This document shows, one piece after another, positions 33,930-41,361 of a stretch of DNA of 64,000 nt. Every line of letters starts with the position of its first letter. Position 1 is the stretch's first letter. Position numbers and translations under genes: made by a program. Under the pieces are notes generated by a model. It saw only the letters and a list, made by a program, of their open reading frames with translations, was not told where the DNA came from and ran no database searches. Source of the DNA: Methanoculleus sp. (GTDB lineage Archaea > Halobacteriota > Methanomicrobia > Methanomicrobiales > Methanoculleaceae); NCBI GenBank assembly GCA_018433835.1, contig JAHDQM010000024.1, positions 44,077-108,076 of the forward strand, written 5' to 3'.

Positions 33930-34337
33930 ACACCGGCGGGCATCGCGATCGTCGGGGTGATCCGCGTATCCCCCCAACCTTTTTCCTGCGTATTCTGTTG
34001 CGGTATCCTATAACACCGGTCAACAGGGATCTCTGGCGTCCGAGATATGCGGATGAAGGATACCCCATCGTCCCGGTTCCCGGATCCATTGAGGTCTTCA
34101 TCCGAATCATTGCCGTCGGCAGGATCCTGGACCTTGCGAATGCGCTTGACTGCGACCGATTTTAAGGCAGGCACTTCGTCGCATAGGAAGAGCCCGTGCT
34201 GCCCGCCGGGAATCGCTCTCTGGACAATTCCTCCCCGGCTTCCCTGCAGTGACCTAAATGATAAATACTTGCGGCGCTTCACATTGAAACGTTAACACTA
34301 CCCGCTAATCAGCCCCAATCACAGGTAGGTTTTGGAT
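33930..34337. other. intergenic region with a doubtful leftward ORF
   Basis: A leftward frame from 34,282 includes IPGGQHGLFLCDEVPALKSV then VQDPADGNDSDEDLNGSGN, somewhat protein-like, but its ATG lies inside an apparent TATA box (AAGTATTTATC) and it has no recognised family. I do not call it. AGGTAGG before 34,338 serves the cupin gene. Confidence 0.3.
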
Positions 34338-34739
34338 ATGAAGAAAGGATTTGTAACCGATATCGAGACAGAGACGGTAAAGAACACCGAATTCCGCAGG
34401 GTCCTCTATACGGGGAAGTTCAGCCAGCTCGTGCTGATGCGCCTTCTGCCCGGCGAGGAGATCGGCGCGGAAGTGCACGACGACGTCGACCAGTTCTTCC
34501 GGTTCGAGGAAGGTGAAGGAGTTGTCGTGATCGACGGCGTGGAGCACGCCGTCAAGGACGGCAACGCCGTGATCGTGCCGAGCGGCGCGAACCACAACGT
34601 GGTGAACACGTCAAAGACCGCCGATCTCAAGCTCTACACGATCTACTCCCCGCCGGAGCACCAGGACCAGGTCGTCCGGAAGACCCGCGAGGAGGCCATG
34701 GCCCGGGAAGAGCACTTCGACGGAAAGACGACCGAGTAA
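34338..34739 (+). CDS. cupin-domain protein
   Basis: A 133-residue single-domain cupin. The two cupin motifs are LLPGEEIGAEVHDDVDQFFR (metal ligands His, Asp/Gln, and Glu in FRFEEGEG) and VIVPSGANHNVVNTS with the final His. It belongs to the phosphomannose-isomerase-like or ion-binding cupins; the substrate is unknown. The ATG at 34,338 follows AGGTAGG; TTG two codons upstream is less likely. A run of seven T residues after the stop suggests a terminator. Confidence 0.88.
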   Translation: MKKGFVTDIETETVKNTEFRRVLYTGKFSQLVLMRLLPGEEIGAEVHDDVDQFFRFEEGEGVVVIDGVEHAVKDGNAVIVPSGANHNVVNTSKTADLKLYTIYSPPEHQDQVVRKTREEAMAREEHFDGKTTE

Positions 34740-34769
34740 CTCTCCCTCGAACCGCTCAAAAACGATCTC

Positions 34770-34776
34770 TTTTTTT
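34770..34776 (+). terminator. oligo-T terminator after the cupin gene
   Basis: CTCTTTTTTTGG lies 30 bases after the cupin stop. Archaeal RNA polymerase terminates at such T runs without a required hairpin. Confidence 0.5.
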
Positions 34777-34863
34777 GGCTGCCGCTCCCGGAGCCATGTC
34801 ACCCGGGACCCCCTTCCGGCCATTGTGCCGTTGCCGCAAGCATCGCCCTGGACGGGAACCCCC

Positions 34864-35127
34864 TCAGTCCCGCTCGATCTCGCCGCCCGCCTCGCGGATC
34901 GTCGCTTCGATATGCTCCAGCAGATCAGCGTCGTGGGTGGCAAAGTCCAGCATCGAAAATCCCCCCACGAGTGGGATGGGCTTGAAGATCGCGAGCGGCG
35001 CTTTTCCGCTCCTTTCCGGGTTATCCCCCGGAGCGATGACGGCGGTCGTTCCGTCCCCCCACACGGCGAGGTTCCCGTAGCCCTGTGCGTCCCAGATCTT
35101 TTTGACGAGCTCACGTGTGTGCAGCAT
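34864..35127 (-). CDS. small conserved-looking hypothetical protein
   Basis: An 87-residue cytosolic protein beginning MLHTRELVKKIWDAQGYGNL, with strand-like GTTAVIAPGDNPERSGKAPL and a C-terminal helix DADLLEHIEATIREAGGEIE. It has good coding composition and compact secondary-structure alternation, but I do not recognise its family. It lies 85 bases downstream of the AI-2E family gene stop in the same direction and may be cotranscribed. Confidence 0.6.
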   Translation of the reverse strand: MLHTRELVKKIWDAQGYGNLAVWGDGTTAVIAPGDNPERSGKAPLAIFKPIPLVGGFSMLDFATHDADLLEHIEATIREAGGEIERD

Positions 35128-35212
35128 TTTCTGTTCCCGGAAGAGAAGGTGTGTGAAGAGGGCATCAACCTTCCGAAACGGTAGTGCCGCAACGTATGCC
35201 CGGGCCGCTTTC

Positions 35213-36298
35213 TTACCTCACCGGCGGAGCCTCGGGCTCCCCGCTCTCCACCGAAGGCGTCCGCTCTCCCGTAAAGAGGTGGTCGACACCCAGGATCGTG
35301 TTCACCCAGGCCCAGTCATCGCTGAACTGAACGATCATCAGGACGATGAGGGTGAGCGGAACGGCAAAGATCATCCCGGCAACGCCGAGAGCCCATCCCC
35401 AGAAGATGACCGAGAGAATGACTACGAGGGCGGGGATATCGAAACGCCTCGATGCGAAGTGCGCAAAGATCGGGTTCTCCACCAGCGCGTTCAGGACAGC
35501 GACGGCTGCAATCACCGCGATCGCGCCCCAGAGCCCGAACTGCAGCCAGGCAAAGAAGATCGCCGGGAGTGCCGCGACGATCAGGCCGATGTAGGGGATG
35601 TACGAGAGCAGGAACGTCAGCACTCCCCAGAGTACGGCTGCGTGCACCCCCATGACCCAGAGAAATGTGCCGAAGAGGAAACCGTGGACGAGGTTTACCT
35701 CGGTCCTGACGATGACGAAGTCGATCAGGAACCTGCTCATGCGGGAGAACCCCTCGACGCTCTCTGGCCTGTTCGTCACCCTCCGTATGCGCTCAGGCAT
35801 CCGCGGTGCCTCAAGGAGCATGAAGCTCGTCGTTACCGCTATGAAGAAGAGGTAGAGCAGAAGATCCGCGATACTGATAGCTGATGAAGAGAGGAATTCT
35901 ACGAGTCCCTGCAGGTTGACCGAAGAAGGGGAGAACGAGCCCGTGTCGATCCCGTACCTGTCCAGGAGGGCGAGGATCTCCGATAGCCTGGCGGTCAACT
36001 CCTGTTGGTAGAGGGGGATGGCCGAGATCAGGTTTTCGAACGAGAAGAAGACGAGATAACACATCAGCAGGACAGCAAGGCAGGCGATGACGGCGACCAC
36101 ACCGACGGCGGCGAGTTCCGGCAGACCCCTCGAACGGAGCGTTTTCGTAGCGGGGTACACGATCATGGCGAGGATCGTCGATACGGCAATGATGGTGATG
36201 AGATACGCGATCGCCTGGATTCCGATGATGAGGAACACCGCTGCCGTCAGCAGGAGCACGGTGCCCGCGGACCGGGGAAGAACTGGAGTGTCTGCCAT
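35213..36298 (-). CDS. AI-2E family transporter (UPF0118)
   Basis: A 361-residue membrane protein with about eight helices. The family signatures are MIVYPATKTLRSRG near the N-terminus, the soluble loop before FFIAVTTSFMLLEAP, and the C-terminal LLSYIPYIGLIVAALPAIFF and ALVENPIFAHFASRRFDIPA. Members export AI-2-like molecules or exchange sodium and protons; the substrate here is unknown. Its promoter region is interrupted by an integrated element: the 14-bp att repeat at 36,315-36,328 lies 17 bases before the ATG and contains the TATA-like TATAGTTG. Confidence 0.9.
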   Translation of the reverse strand: MADTPVLPRSAGTVLLLTAAVFLIIGIQAIAYLITIIAVSTILAMIVYPATKTLRSRGLPELAAVGVVAVIACLAVLLMCYLVFFSFENLISAIPLYQQELTARLSEILALLDRYGIDTGSFSPSSVNLQGLVEFLSSSAISIADLLLYLFFIAVTTSFMLLEAPRMPERIRRVTNRPESVEGFSRMSRFLIDFVIVRTEVNLVHGFLFGTFLWVMGVHAAVLWGVLTFLLSYIPYIGLIVAALPAIFFAWLQFGLWGAIAVIAAVAVLNALVENPIFAHFASRRFDIPALVVILSVIFWGWALGVAGMIFAVPLTLIVLMIVQFSDDWAWVNTILGVDHLFTGERTPSVESGEPEAPPVR

Positions 36299-36314
36299 CC
36301 TGAGTGACGTGTTT

Positions 36315-36328
36315 TAACGACAACTATA
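36315..36328. repeat. candidate attL (14-bp direct repeat, left copy)
   Basis: TAACGACAACTATA is identical to 50,305-50,318. Flanks differ on both sides (gttt/aaaa here, tcca/ttaa there), as expected for a crossover core. It overlaps the TATA-like box of the leftward AI-2E gene. Confidence 0.7.
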
Positions 36329-36532
36329 AAAAAGGTAGTATTCCGGTTTTACAACGGGGTCTGCAAATATCTGAATATACTTACTGTGGGCGCGTGAAAA
36401 AGACAAAAACTTATCTGTCTCTCCTACCCCCAAGCTGCGACCGGTTCCCCGGCGCGCTCCCGGGCGGACCGTAGCAGCATCCACACCTGCAGCGCCACCG
36501 CCGCCCCAGGGTAAAAATGAGGCGGTATGACA

Positions 36533-36552
36533 TCCCGGCAAATTTGCCGGAA
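36533..36552. repeat. palindrome CCGGCAAATTTGCCGG, copy 1
   Basis: TCCCGGCAAATTTGCCGGAA contains a 16-bp perfect palindrome (36,535-36,550). Together with the following AGGT it repeats, in the same orientation, at 39,301. It lies about 20 bases upstream of the TATA box of the Ltp-type gene. It may be an operator or a recombination site. Confidence 0.7.
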
Positions 36553-36607
36553 GGTCGCGATCGAGAACAGCAATACTTATAGAGTGTGTATCCATACAAG
36601 CCATCTT

Positions 36608-37336
36608 ATGAAGCATCTGACAATTCTGCTGGTTCTCCTGCTCGCTGTGAGCCTGGCGACGAGCGGCTGCACGAACACGACCGCCGACCCCGCACCGACA
36701 CCCGCCCCCACGGCGACGCCGACGGCCGCAAAGATCACGGCGAAATACACGTCCGGCGACGTGGTGCAGGTTGATCCGTCGGACCCCAATTACAGTGAGT
36801 ATGCCGCACTGTTGGTCGTAGACGTAGGCGAAATCTACTATACATGTGAGGTTGTCGTCCGGGAGTCCCCGACCAGCGCGTGGATGATATACCCCGATAA
36901 TCGGGTGACATCTCACCGTGCAGATTTAGAATTGGGGTTCCCACACCGCATGGATCGGGTAGACGCGAGCACCCTTGCGACGTGGACTTCGGCCCCGACG
37001 CAGACGCCGACCCTAACTCCGAAACCGACACCGAAAACCGACACGACGACAATTGGCGAAAAGAACGCGGTGGAGAAGGCAAAGAGTTACTTGCGAGTCA
37101 TGGCGTTCTCGCGCGAAGGATTGATCGACCAACTAGAGTTTGAAGGATTCTCCCACACAGAGGCCGTGTATGGCGCGGATCACGTGGGCGCGGACTGGAA
37201 CGAGCAGGCGGCGAAGAAGGCCGAGAGTTATCTGAGAATCATGGCGTTCTCCCGGTCGGGGCTGATCGACCAACTTGAATTTGAAGGGTTCACTCACTCG
37301 CAGGCCGAATACGGCGTGGCGGCGGTCGGATACTAA
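36608..37336 (+). CDS. lipoprotein with two Ltp-type repeats (superinfection-exclusion family)
   Basis: A 242-residue exported protein. Signal ILLVLLLAVSLATSGC ends in a lipobox, then a Pro/Thr-rich linker, a middle region with Cys pair, a second PT linker, and two 40-residue repeats at the C-terminus: KAKSYLRVMAFSREGLIDQL and KAESYLRIMAFSRSGLIDQL, each followed by EFEGF(S/T)H. These are Ltp-family repeats (PF07553), known from phage-encoded lipoproteins that block DNA entry of related phages. ATACTTATAG (36,573-36,582) is the TATA box. It is the only rightward cargo gene of the element's left end. Membrane-anchored exclusion of viruses or plasmids is the obvious hypothesis. Confidence 0.82.
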   Translation: MKHLTILLVLLLAVSLATSGCTNTTADPAPTPAPTATPTAAKITAKYTSGDVVQVDPSDPNYSEYAALLVVDVGEIYYTCEVVVRESPTSAWMIYPDNRVTSHRADLELGFPHRMDRVDASTLATWTSAPTQTPTLTPKPTPKTDTTTIGEKNAVEKAKSYLRVMAFSREGLIDQLEFEGFSHTEAVYGADHVGADWNEQAAKKAESYLRIMAFSRSGLIDQLEFEGFTHSQAEYGVAAVGY

Positions 37337-37500
37337 CTCCCCTTTTTCATATCCTGCGGTTTGTAACTTCCGCGAGCACGGCGGCGAGCAGGAGAATGGG
37401 GATATTTCCGATAATTTTACACACGGGTTTGCGTTTCTCCTACCCGGATACTCCCGGGCAAGGCCATTTTGCACTCTGTTAAAAAGAGGTTGTGGTGGTG

Positions 37501-37605
37501 TTATGCCTTCGCCGGCACGGTGAGTTTCTGCACCAGGGCAATCCACACCTCCGGATTCTCCTCGCGGGGGCGGGCGAGCACCTGCTACAGCCGGGGGTTA
37601 CAGGC
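37501..37605 (-). pseudogene. fragment of the element's zinc-ribbon protein gene
   Basis: Read leftward the frame gives NPEVWIALVQKLTVPAKA and a stop, matching MPEEWDALVQKITSPVRP of the gene at 39,362-40,087; just before it, an NPRL-stop-QVLARPREE matches YDPRFREALARFRKE. It is a diverged partial duplicate with a nonsense codon, lying between the Ltp gene and the PIN gene. Confidence 0.65.
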
Positions 37606-37613
37606 CAGACCGG

Positions 37614-38258
37614 CTACTCTGTGAATCGTCCGAGAGGGAGCACGCCCATGATCTGGGTATGGGCTAGGATCCAACTGGTATTCTGGACTATGTGGTTGTA
37701 ATCTCCGGAAACGTAGACAAGGCCTGGGAGGGTTAAAGCAATATCATGTGCATCGAGGAGCACCGTGATGTCCTCGTCATCAAGAATATACTGATTAAGA
37801 AGCGCAGAGATGTCCGAATAGTAAGTGGTTCGCCGGTGCCACGTGCATTGCTTCTCGACGATCTTCTGCCGCTGGACGACCTCGCCCTCAAAAGCCCGGA
37901 GAGAATTCGATACCAGTTCGTCGATCTTTCGGTGTGGGTTCCCTGCGGCAATTGCTTTGATATCTACAAGGATCTCGCGGATACGGTCGTTTTCATTGGG
38001 ATCGGCAGTGATCCGATCGAGGGTTTGACCTCGCTTCAGCCTGAAGATAACTCGCCGCAGAGCACTCGTAACCTCTTTTCGAATAGTTCTGACCCTTCCC
38101 AGGTTGGTATCACCCAACCCAAAGCATTCGCACCGGACAGCGAAGCCGGAGTGATTGGGCTCAGGATCTTCGACAGCCCGAACCGCGGCCTTGCCCCAAT
38201 GATCCGTTGTGGAAAAGATGTAGCCAATAATTACGTTTGAATCAAGAAAATACGGCAC
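37614..38258 (-). CDS. PIN-domain-like protein, candidate RNase toxin
   Basis: A 214-residue protein beginning PYFLDSNVIIGYIF, the first-strand Asp motif of PIN nucleases. Further acidic positions fit the fold: Glu in RTIRKEVTSAL, Asp-rich DDEDITVLLDAHDIALTLPG and the terminal GLVYVSGDYNHIV. The middle (about 70-150) is longer than in VapC toxins. It starts with GTG at 38,258; GGGAG lies inside the last codons of the upstream gene, whose stop is five bases away, so translation is coupled. A PIN RNase acting on tRNA or rRNA, held by its partner, is inferred. It is not a standard 130-residue VapC. Confidence 0.72.
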   Translation of the reverse strand: MPYFLDSNVIIGYIFSTTDHWGKAAVRAVEDPEPNHSGFAVRCECFGLGDTNLGRVRTIRKEVTSALRRVIFRLKRGQTLDRITADPNENDRIREILVDIKAIAAGNPHRKIDELVSNSLRAFEGEVVQRQKIVEKQCTWHRRTTYYSDISALLNQYILDDEDITVLLDAHDIALTLPGLVYVSGDYNHIVQNTSWILAHTQIMGVLPLGRFTE

Positions 38259-38263
38259 TTATT

Positions 38264-39181
38264 CTACATCTCCCGGGGGCGAACCGTCGCAGAGTCGCGC
38301 GCATATGCCATGAGACGGCGGACAATCGGATCGATCTCTGGATCGGGAGCAGGGGGTCGGTCCTGCTCCAGGCGTCCAAGCGCCTCTTCGTGAGCGGTTT
38401 CGAGACCATGGTCGTATATCGGGAGGTCCTGTACGAACGAGCGCTCCCATCGCTCAATAGTCTCTGCTGGCACGTTCTCGTTCTTTCGCACCCGCAGAAG
38501 GCTGCAGAAGATCTCCCAGTACTGGTTTGAGAGCCCATTGAGCGGCTCGCGGATCTCAACGAAGATCCGGGCCGTATCGTCCCACTCCAGGTACGTATCG
38601 AGGAGTTCGCTCATCTCGTTCTCAGGGAACTGTTCGATCAGCGTATCCAGATATTGGAGAAGATTTCGGGAGATGGGAGTATACGCAGAATCATAGAGCC
38701 GTGGTTCATTTGAGAGCGAGACGAGATAGTCCAGGTATTTTCTCTTGAAGGTCCGCTGATACGGGAACGGGGCGAGGTTGTATGCTTCGCCGACCAGCCT
38801 GGTGCCGTATCCTTCTTCCCATCTGGCTCCGCTCCGGTATTTTCCCAGGATCTTCCGGATCTCCTTGAGAACTACTTGTTTCTCTCCTTCTGCCAGTCCT
38901 GCGTCATGAGCGTGACGAACCGGTGCGGTCGCTCCATCGGGCTGCAGGTACCCGGTCAGGGGGGTGCCTGTCTGCTCTTCAAACGTGGTCGCCTCGATGA
39001 GGGGGCCGTGGAGGTACCAGCAGTAGGGCAACCCGAGGTCGATCTCCCGCTTCTTCAGGTTCTGATGGAGCAGGAACAAGGTCTTGTAGAAGTGGGTCTT
39101 GCGAAAGAACGGATCCCCGGACGGGTTGGCCTCTACGAGGAGAGCCTCAACGGTATATTTCAAGAGGGGATTTTTTACCAT
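38264..39181 (-). CDS. unknown protein coupled to the PIN gene (possible antitoxin, Panacea-like N-terminus)
   Basis: A 305-residue cytosolic protein. The N-terminal part, KYTVEALLVEANPSGDPFFR then KTHFYKTLFLLHQNLKKR and LPYCWYLHGPLIEA, has a helix plus W-Y-x-H-G-P pattern reminiscent of Panacea/DUF4065 proteins, which serve as antitoxins to varied toxins. The C-terminal 200 residues are helical and unrecognised. I chose ATG 39,181 because AATACTTTATACT (39,221-39,233) is a well-placed TATA box; an ATG at 39,262 lies before it. It heads a two-gene unit with the PIN protein. Antitoxin function is inference; the Panacea likeness is a motif impression only. Confidence 0.6.
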   Translation of the reverse strand: MVKNPLLKYTVEALLVEANPSGDPFFRKTHFYKTLFLLHQNLKKREIDLGLPYCWYLHGPLIEATTFEEQTGTPLTGYLQPDGATAPVRHAHDAGLAEGEKQVVLKEIRKILGKYRSGARWEEGYGTRLVGEAYNLAPFPYQRTFKRKYLDYLVSLSNEPRLYDSAYTPISRNLLQYLDTLIEQFPENEMSELLDTYLEWDDTARIFVEIREPLNGLSNQYWEIFCSLLRVRKNENVPAETIERWERSFVQDLPIYDHGLETAHEEALGRLEQDRPPAPDPEIDPIVRRLMAYARDSATVRPREM

Positions 39182-39300
39182 GGACCCACCAAGTGTTTGT
39201 GTGGTACCGAGATCTCTGAGAGTATAAAGTATTCGATTGGACCCGGAGGTGGCAATTTCCACTGGAAATCTGGGGTATTCGCCTGGGTGAGGGAAGAACT

Positions 39301-39320
39301 TCCCGGCAAATTTGCCGGGA
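39301..39320. repeat. palindrome CCGGCAAATTTGCCGG, copy 2
   Basis: TCCCGGCAAATTTGCCGGGA is a perfect 20-bp palindrome. With the first copy at 36,533 it brackets the Ltp, PIN and partner genes. It lies upstream of the promoter of the PIN operon and downstream of the zinc-ribbon gene. Confidence 0.75.
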
Positions 39321-39361
39321 GGTTCGCCGTCTGAAAAGAGAGGGTGGGATCAGATCACCTG

Positions 39362-40087
39362 CTACTGCGGCTCGCCTTCGGTGGCAGCGCAATCGTTGAT
39401 GTGATCAAAGGGGTAGAGGTTCATGAGGCCATAACGTCGCCCGTATTCGACGGCTTTCCTGGGATTGGAGCCGTGGATCTCACTAAGGATCATTTCAAGT
39501 TGGGCTCTCATCCCGCCCCGCAGTTCCTCGGCCAGCGAGTCGCAGATGTCGGGATCAAAGTCTTTCCACTCAGGGAAGGCATGGAGGAAGTCCCGCCATC
39601 CCCGGGGGACTGCGATTTCGAGGAGGGCGAGGTCCTCCAGATCTTCCGCCGGCTTCCCCACTTCATTCTTCGGGCGCACGGGCGAGGTGATCTTCTGCAC
39701 CAAGGCGTCCCACTCCTCCGGCATCTCCTTGCGGAACCGGGCGAGTGCTTCCCGGAAGCGGGGGTCGTACGGGGTCGTGTCGAGCTCCTTCGCGAACACC
39801 TCCCCCAGCAGATCGGCCGCGGCCTCTTCCGACAGAGGCATCCTGCACCGGCCACAGAAGCGAGCCCCTTCTCCCAGGACTGCGCCACATTTCGAGCAGG
39901 TCGGCGGCTCCGGGGCGGGGGCCTCCGCCTCGTCGAAGACCTCGCGGATTGCCTGTACAACGTCTCTCTTGTAGTGCACCAGGGCTTTGTGGGTGTCGCG
40001 GCGCTCGTCCCCGGTCAGGTTGCTTTCGGTGTAGTCCATGTCTAACAGAACTCTCGACACCAATGTGCCAAAGTCGATTTCGCTCAT
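39362..40087 (-). CDS. zinc-ribbon protein of unknown function (element)
   Basis: A 241-residue protein starting MSEIDFGTLVSRVLLDMDYT. A zinc ribbon CSKCGAVLGEGARFCGRC lies at about 65-82. The rest is charged and helical, with MPEEWDALVQKITSP and FLHAFPEWKDFDPDICDSL. Family not recognised. CAGGAG 10-15 bases upstream of ATG 40,087 supports the start. A broken copy of part of this gene is at 37,501. It lies downstream of two small unknown genes in the same direction. Confidence 0.7.
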   Translation of the reverse strand: MSEIDFGTLVSRVLLDMDYTESNLTGDERRDTHKALVHYKRDVVQAIREVFDEAEAPAPEPPTCSKCGAVLGEGARFCGRCRMPLSEEAAADLLGEVFAKELDTTPYDPRFREALARFRKEMPEEWDALVQKITSPVRPKNEVGKPAEDLEDLALLEIAVPRGWRDFLHAFPEWKDFDPDICDSLAEELRGGMRAQLEMILSEIHGSNPRKAVEYGRRYGLMNLYPFDHINDCAATEGEPQ

Positions 40088-40124
40088 GTTTCTTAGTCTC
40101 CTGTTGTTTCCCCCTTGACAAGCC

Positions 40125-40153
40125 GCCGGGAGGGGTCGCACCTCCCGCCCGCG
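40125..40153. promoter_or_regulatory. GC-rich hairpin between element genes
   Basis: CGGGAGG-ggtcgca-CCTCCCG forms a 7-bp stem in the 90-base gap between the gene ending at 40,179 and the zinc-ribbon gene. It could stabilise or attenuate the polycistronic message. Confidence 0.35.
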
Positions 40154-40178
40154 TGGTTACGGTCGGCGGCGTCGTGGT

Positions 40179-40508
40179 CTACTCGTGGTCCCATGCCGCC
40201 GGCGGGTCGGGTCGCCACGGCTCCGCGGTCAGCTCTTCCAGCTCGTCGCGGTAGTCCTCCGGGACGGTCATGTCCCGCCATCCGGAGCCGGTGTTGACCT
40301 CCAGGACCACCACGGGGTACCCGCTCCGCGTGCCGGTCGCGACCACGACCTCGCGGCCGTCCTGCCGGCGGAGGGTGATCTCGTCGAAGTAGATCCGGCC
40401 GTCCTCGTCCACGGCGGCGGCGCACGAGGAGACGGTCGCGCCACGGAGGTCCTCCTTGATGAGCCGCTCCAGGCCACTCCGGGCCTCCTCGGGGATCGGA
40501 TCCATCAT
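40179..40508 (-). CDS. small unknown protein (element)
   Basis: A 109-residue acidic protein, beginning MMDPIPEEARSGLERLIKED, with alternating strands ATVSSCAAAVDEDGRIYFDE and REVVVATGTRSGYPVVVLEV. Not recognised. Its ATG overlaps the TGA of the preceding gene (ATGA at 40,507-40,510 on the plus-strand coordinates), so it is translationally coupled to it. Confidence 0.65.
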   Translation of the reverse strand: MMDPIPEEARSGLERLIKEDLRGATVSSCAAAVDEDGRIYFDEITLRRQDGREVVVATGTRSGYPVVVLEVNTGSGWRDMTVPEDYRDELEELTAEPWRPDPPAAWDHE

Positions 40509-40897
40509 CAGAACCCCCGGACGAGGCCGGCGTCGATGGCCTCCCGCTGCACCCGGTCCGCGTCGATGACCGGGGCCGGGGCGGAGAGCCGGGCGGCGAG
40601 CTGCTGCCCGGAGAGCACCCGCTGCACCTGGGCGAGGGGCGCGGTCATGAGCCGTGCCTCGATCTTCACGTTCACCGCCTTGCCGGACCGGGAGAGCACG
40701 GCCGTGCCGGCGTAGCCGATGAAGGCCTCGCGGCCGGGACGCTGCTGCACAAAGTTGACATTCACCGTGCGACCTTTCAAGAGCTTCGAAACGTCGCCGG
40801 CGCCGATCACGAGCGTTCCCAGGGTCCACCCGTCCACCTGCACCTGCAGGGCGTCGTGGACCTTCTCGATTTTTCCTACCTGGTTGAATTTCTGCAT
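40508..40897 (-). CDS. small unknown protein (element), first gene of a divergent operon
   Basis: A 129-residue protein starting MQKFNQVGKIEKVHDALQVQ, with strand-rich TLGTLVIGAGDVSKLLKGRT. Not recognised. GGGAGAGAACCC precedes the ATG. Its promoter shares the AT-rich GGTATTTATATC box with the rightward AbrB/DUF2080-like gene, and a pair of 10-bp repeats lies at its start. Confidence 0.65.
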   Translation of the reverse strand: MQKFNQVGKIEKVHDALQVQVDGWTLGTLVIGAGDVSKLLKGRTVNVNFVQQRPGREAFIGYAGTAVLSRSGKAVNVKIEARLMTAPLAQVQRVLSGQQLAARLSAPAPVIDADRVQREAIDAGLVRGF

Positions 40898-40910
40898 GGG
40901 TTCTCTCCCT

Positions 40911-40983
40911 TGTTGCTACATGTTGTTACAAATAACAATAGGAGAACTAGATATAAATACCTTGTTGTCATATGTTGCTACAT
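40911..40983. promoter_or_regulatory. divergent promoter with two pairs of TGTTGYTACA repeats
   Basis: TGTTGCTACA and TGTTGTTACA stand in tandem at 40,911-40,930; TGTTGTCATA and TGTTGCTACA stand in tandem at 40,963-40,982. The two pairs flank a bidirectional TATA box (GATATAAATACC, about 40,950-40,961). One pair covers the leader of the leftward gene, the other abuts the ATG of the rightward regulator, as expected for an operator of a dimeric repressor that controls both. Confidence 0.7.
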
Positions 40984-41169
40984 ATGTCAGAGCCGTACGA
41001 TGTTACTGTCCGAAGGGGCGGGTTCGTTCAGGAGTTCAAAGGCTACGAGATTATCGAAAAAGAGGTTGCCAACGGCGGCAACTCAGGCCGGGTCTTTGTG
41101 CCGAAGAAGTGGGCAGGCAAGCACGTGAAGATCGTTCTCATGGAGCCGCTCGACGCGGGCGGCGAATAA
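40984..41169 (+). CDS. AbrB-like/DUF2080 small DNA-binding protein
   Basis: A 61-residue protein (MSEPYDVTVRRGGF...). The core KEVANGGNSGRVFVPKKWAG then KHVKIVLMEP matches the swapped-hairpin AbrB type fold of DUF2080, a family found beside archaeal transposons and viruses. The ATG at 40,984 is immediately after a 10-bp operator repeat and about 24 bases after the TATA box, so the mRNA is probably leaderless. It is the likely repressor of the divergent promoter. Confidence 0.75.
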   Translation: MSEPYDVTVRRGGFVQEFKGYEIIEKEVANGGNSGRVFVPKKWAGKHVKIVLMEPLDAGGE

Positions 41170-41361
41170 CCTCTTCTGTGCGCCTCCATATCGTCGATTT
41201 AATGGCCTCTATTCTCTCGGAGGTAGGGGAGACCTATGCCGGAGATCCCCGAGTTATCGCGCAGGAGCAGGGCGGGGTCTTTGCCTCGATGCCGTGGGCG
41301 TCGGCGAACTTTTTGGCACGGGGGACCGGTGGAGAGGGACAAGAAAAAGTAAGTAAGATAG

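Noticed and set aside
34047..34295. Opposed short ORFs between the ferritin-like and cupin genes
   Set aside because: No start signal or recognisable family; the leftward one begins inside an apparent TATA box.
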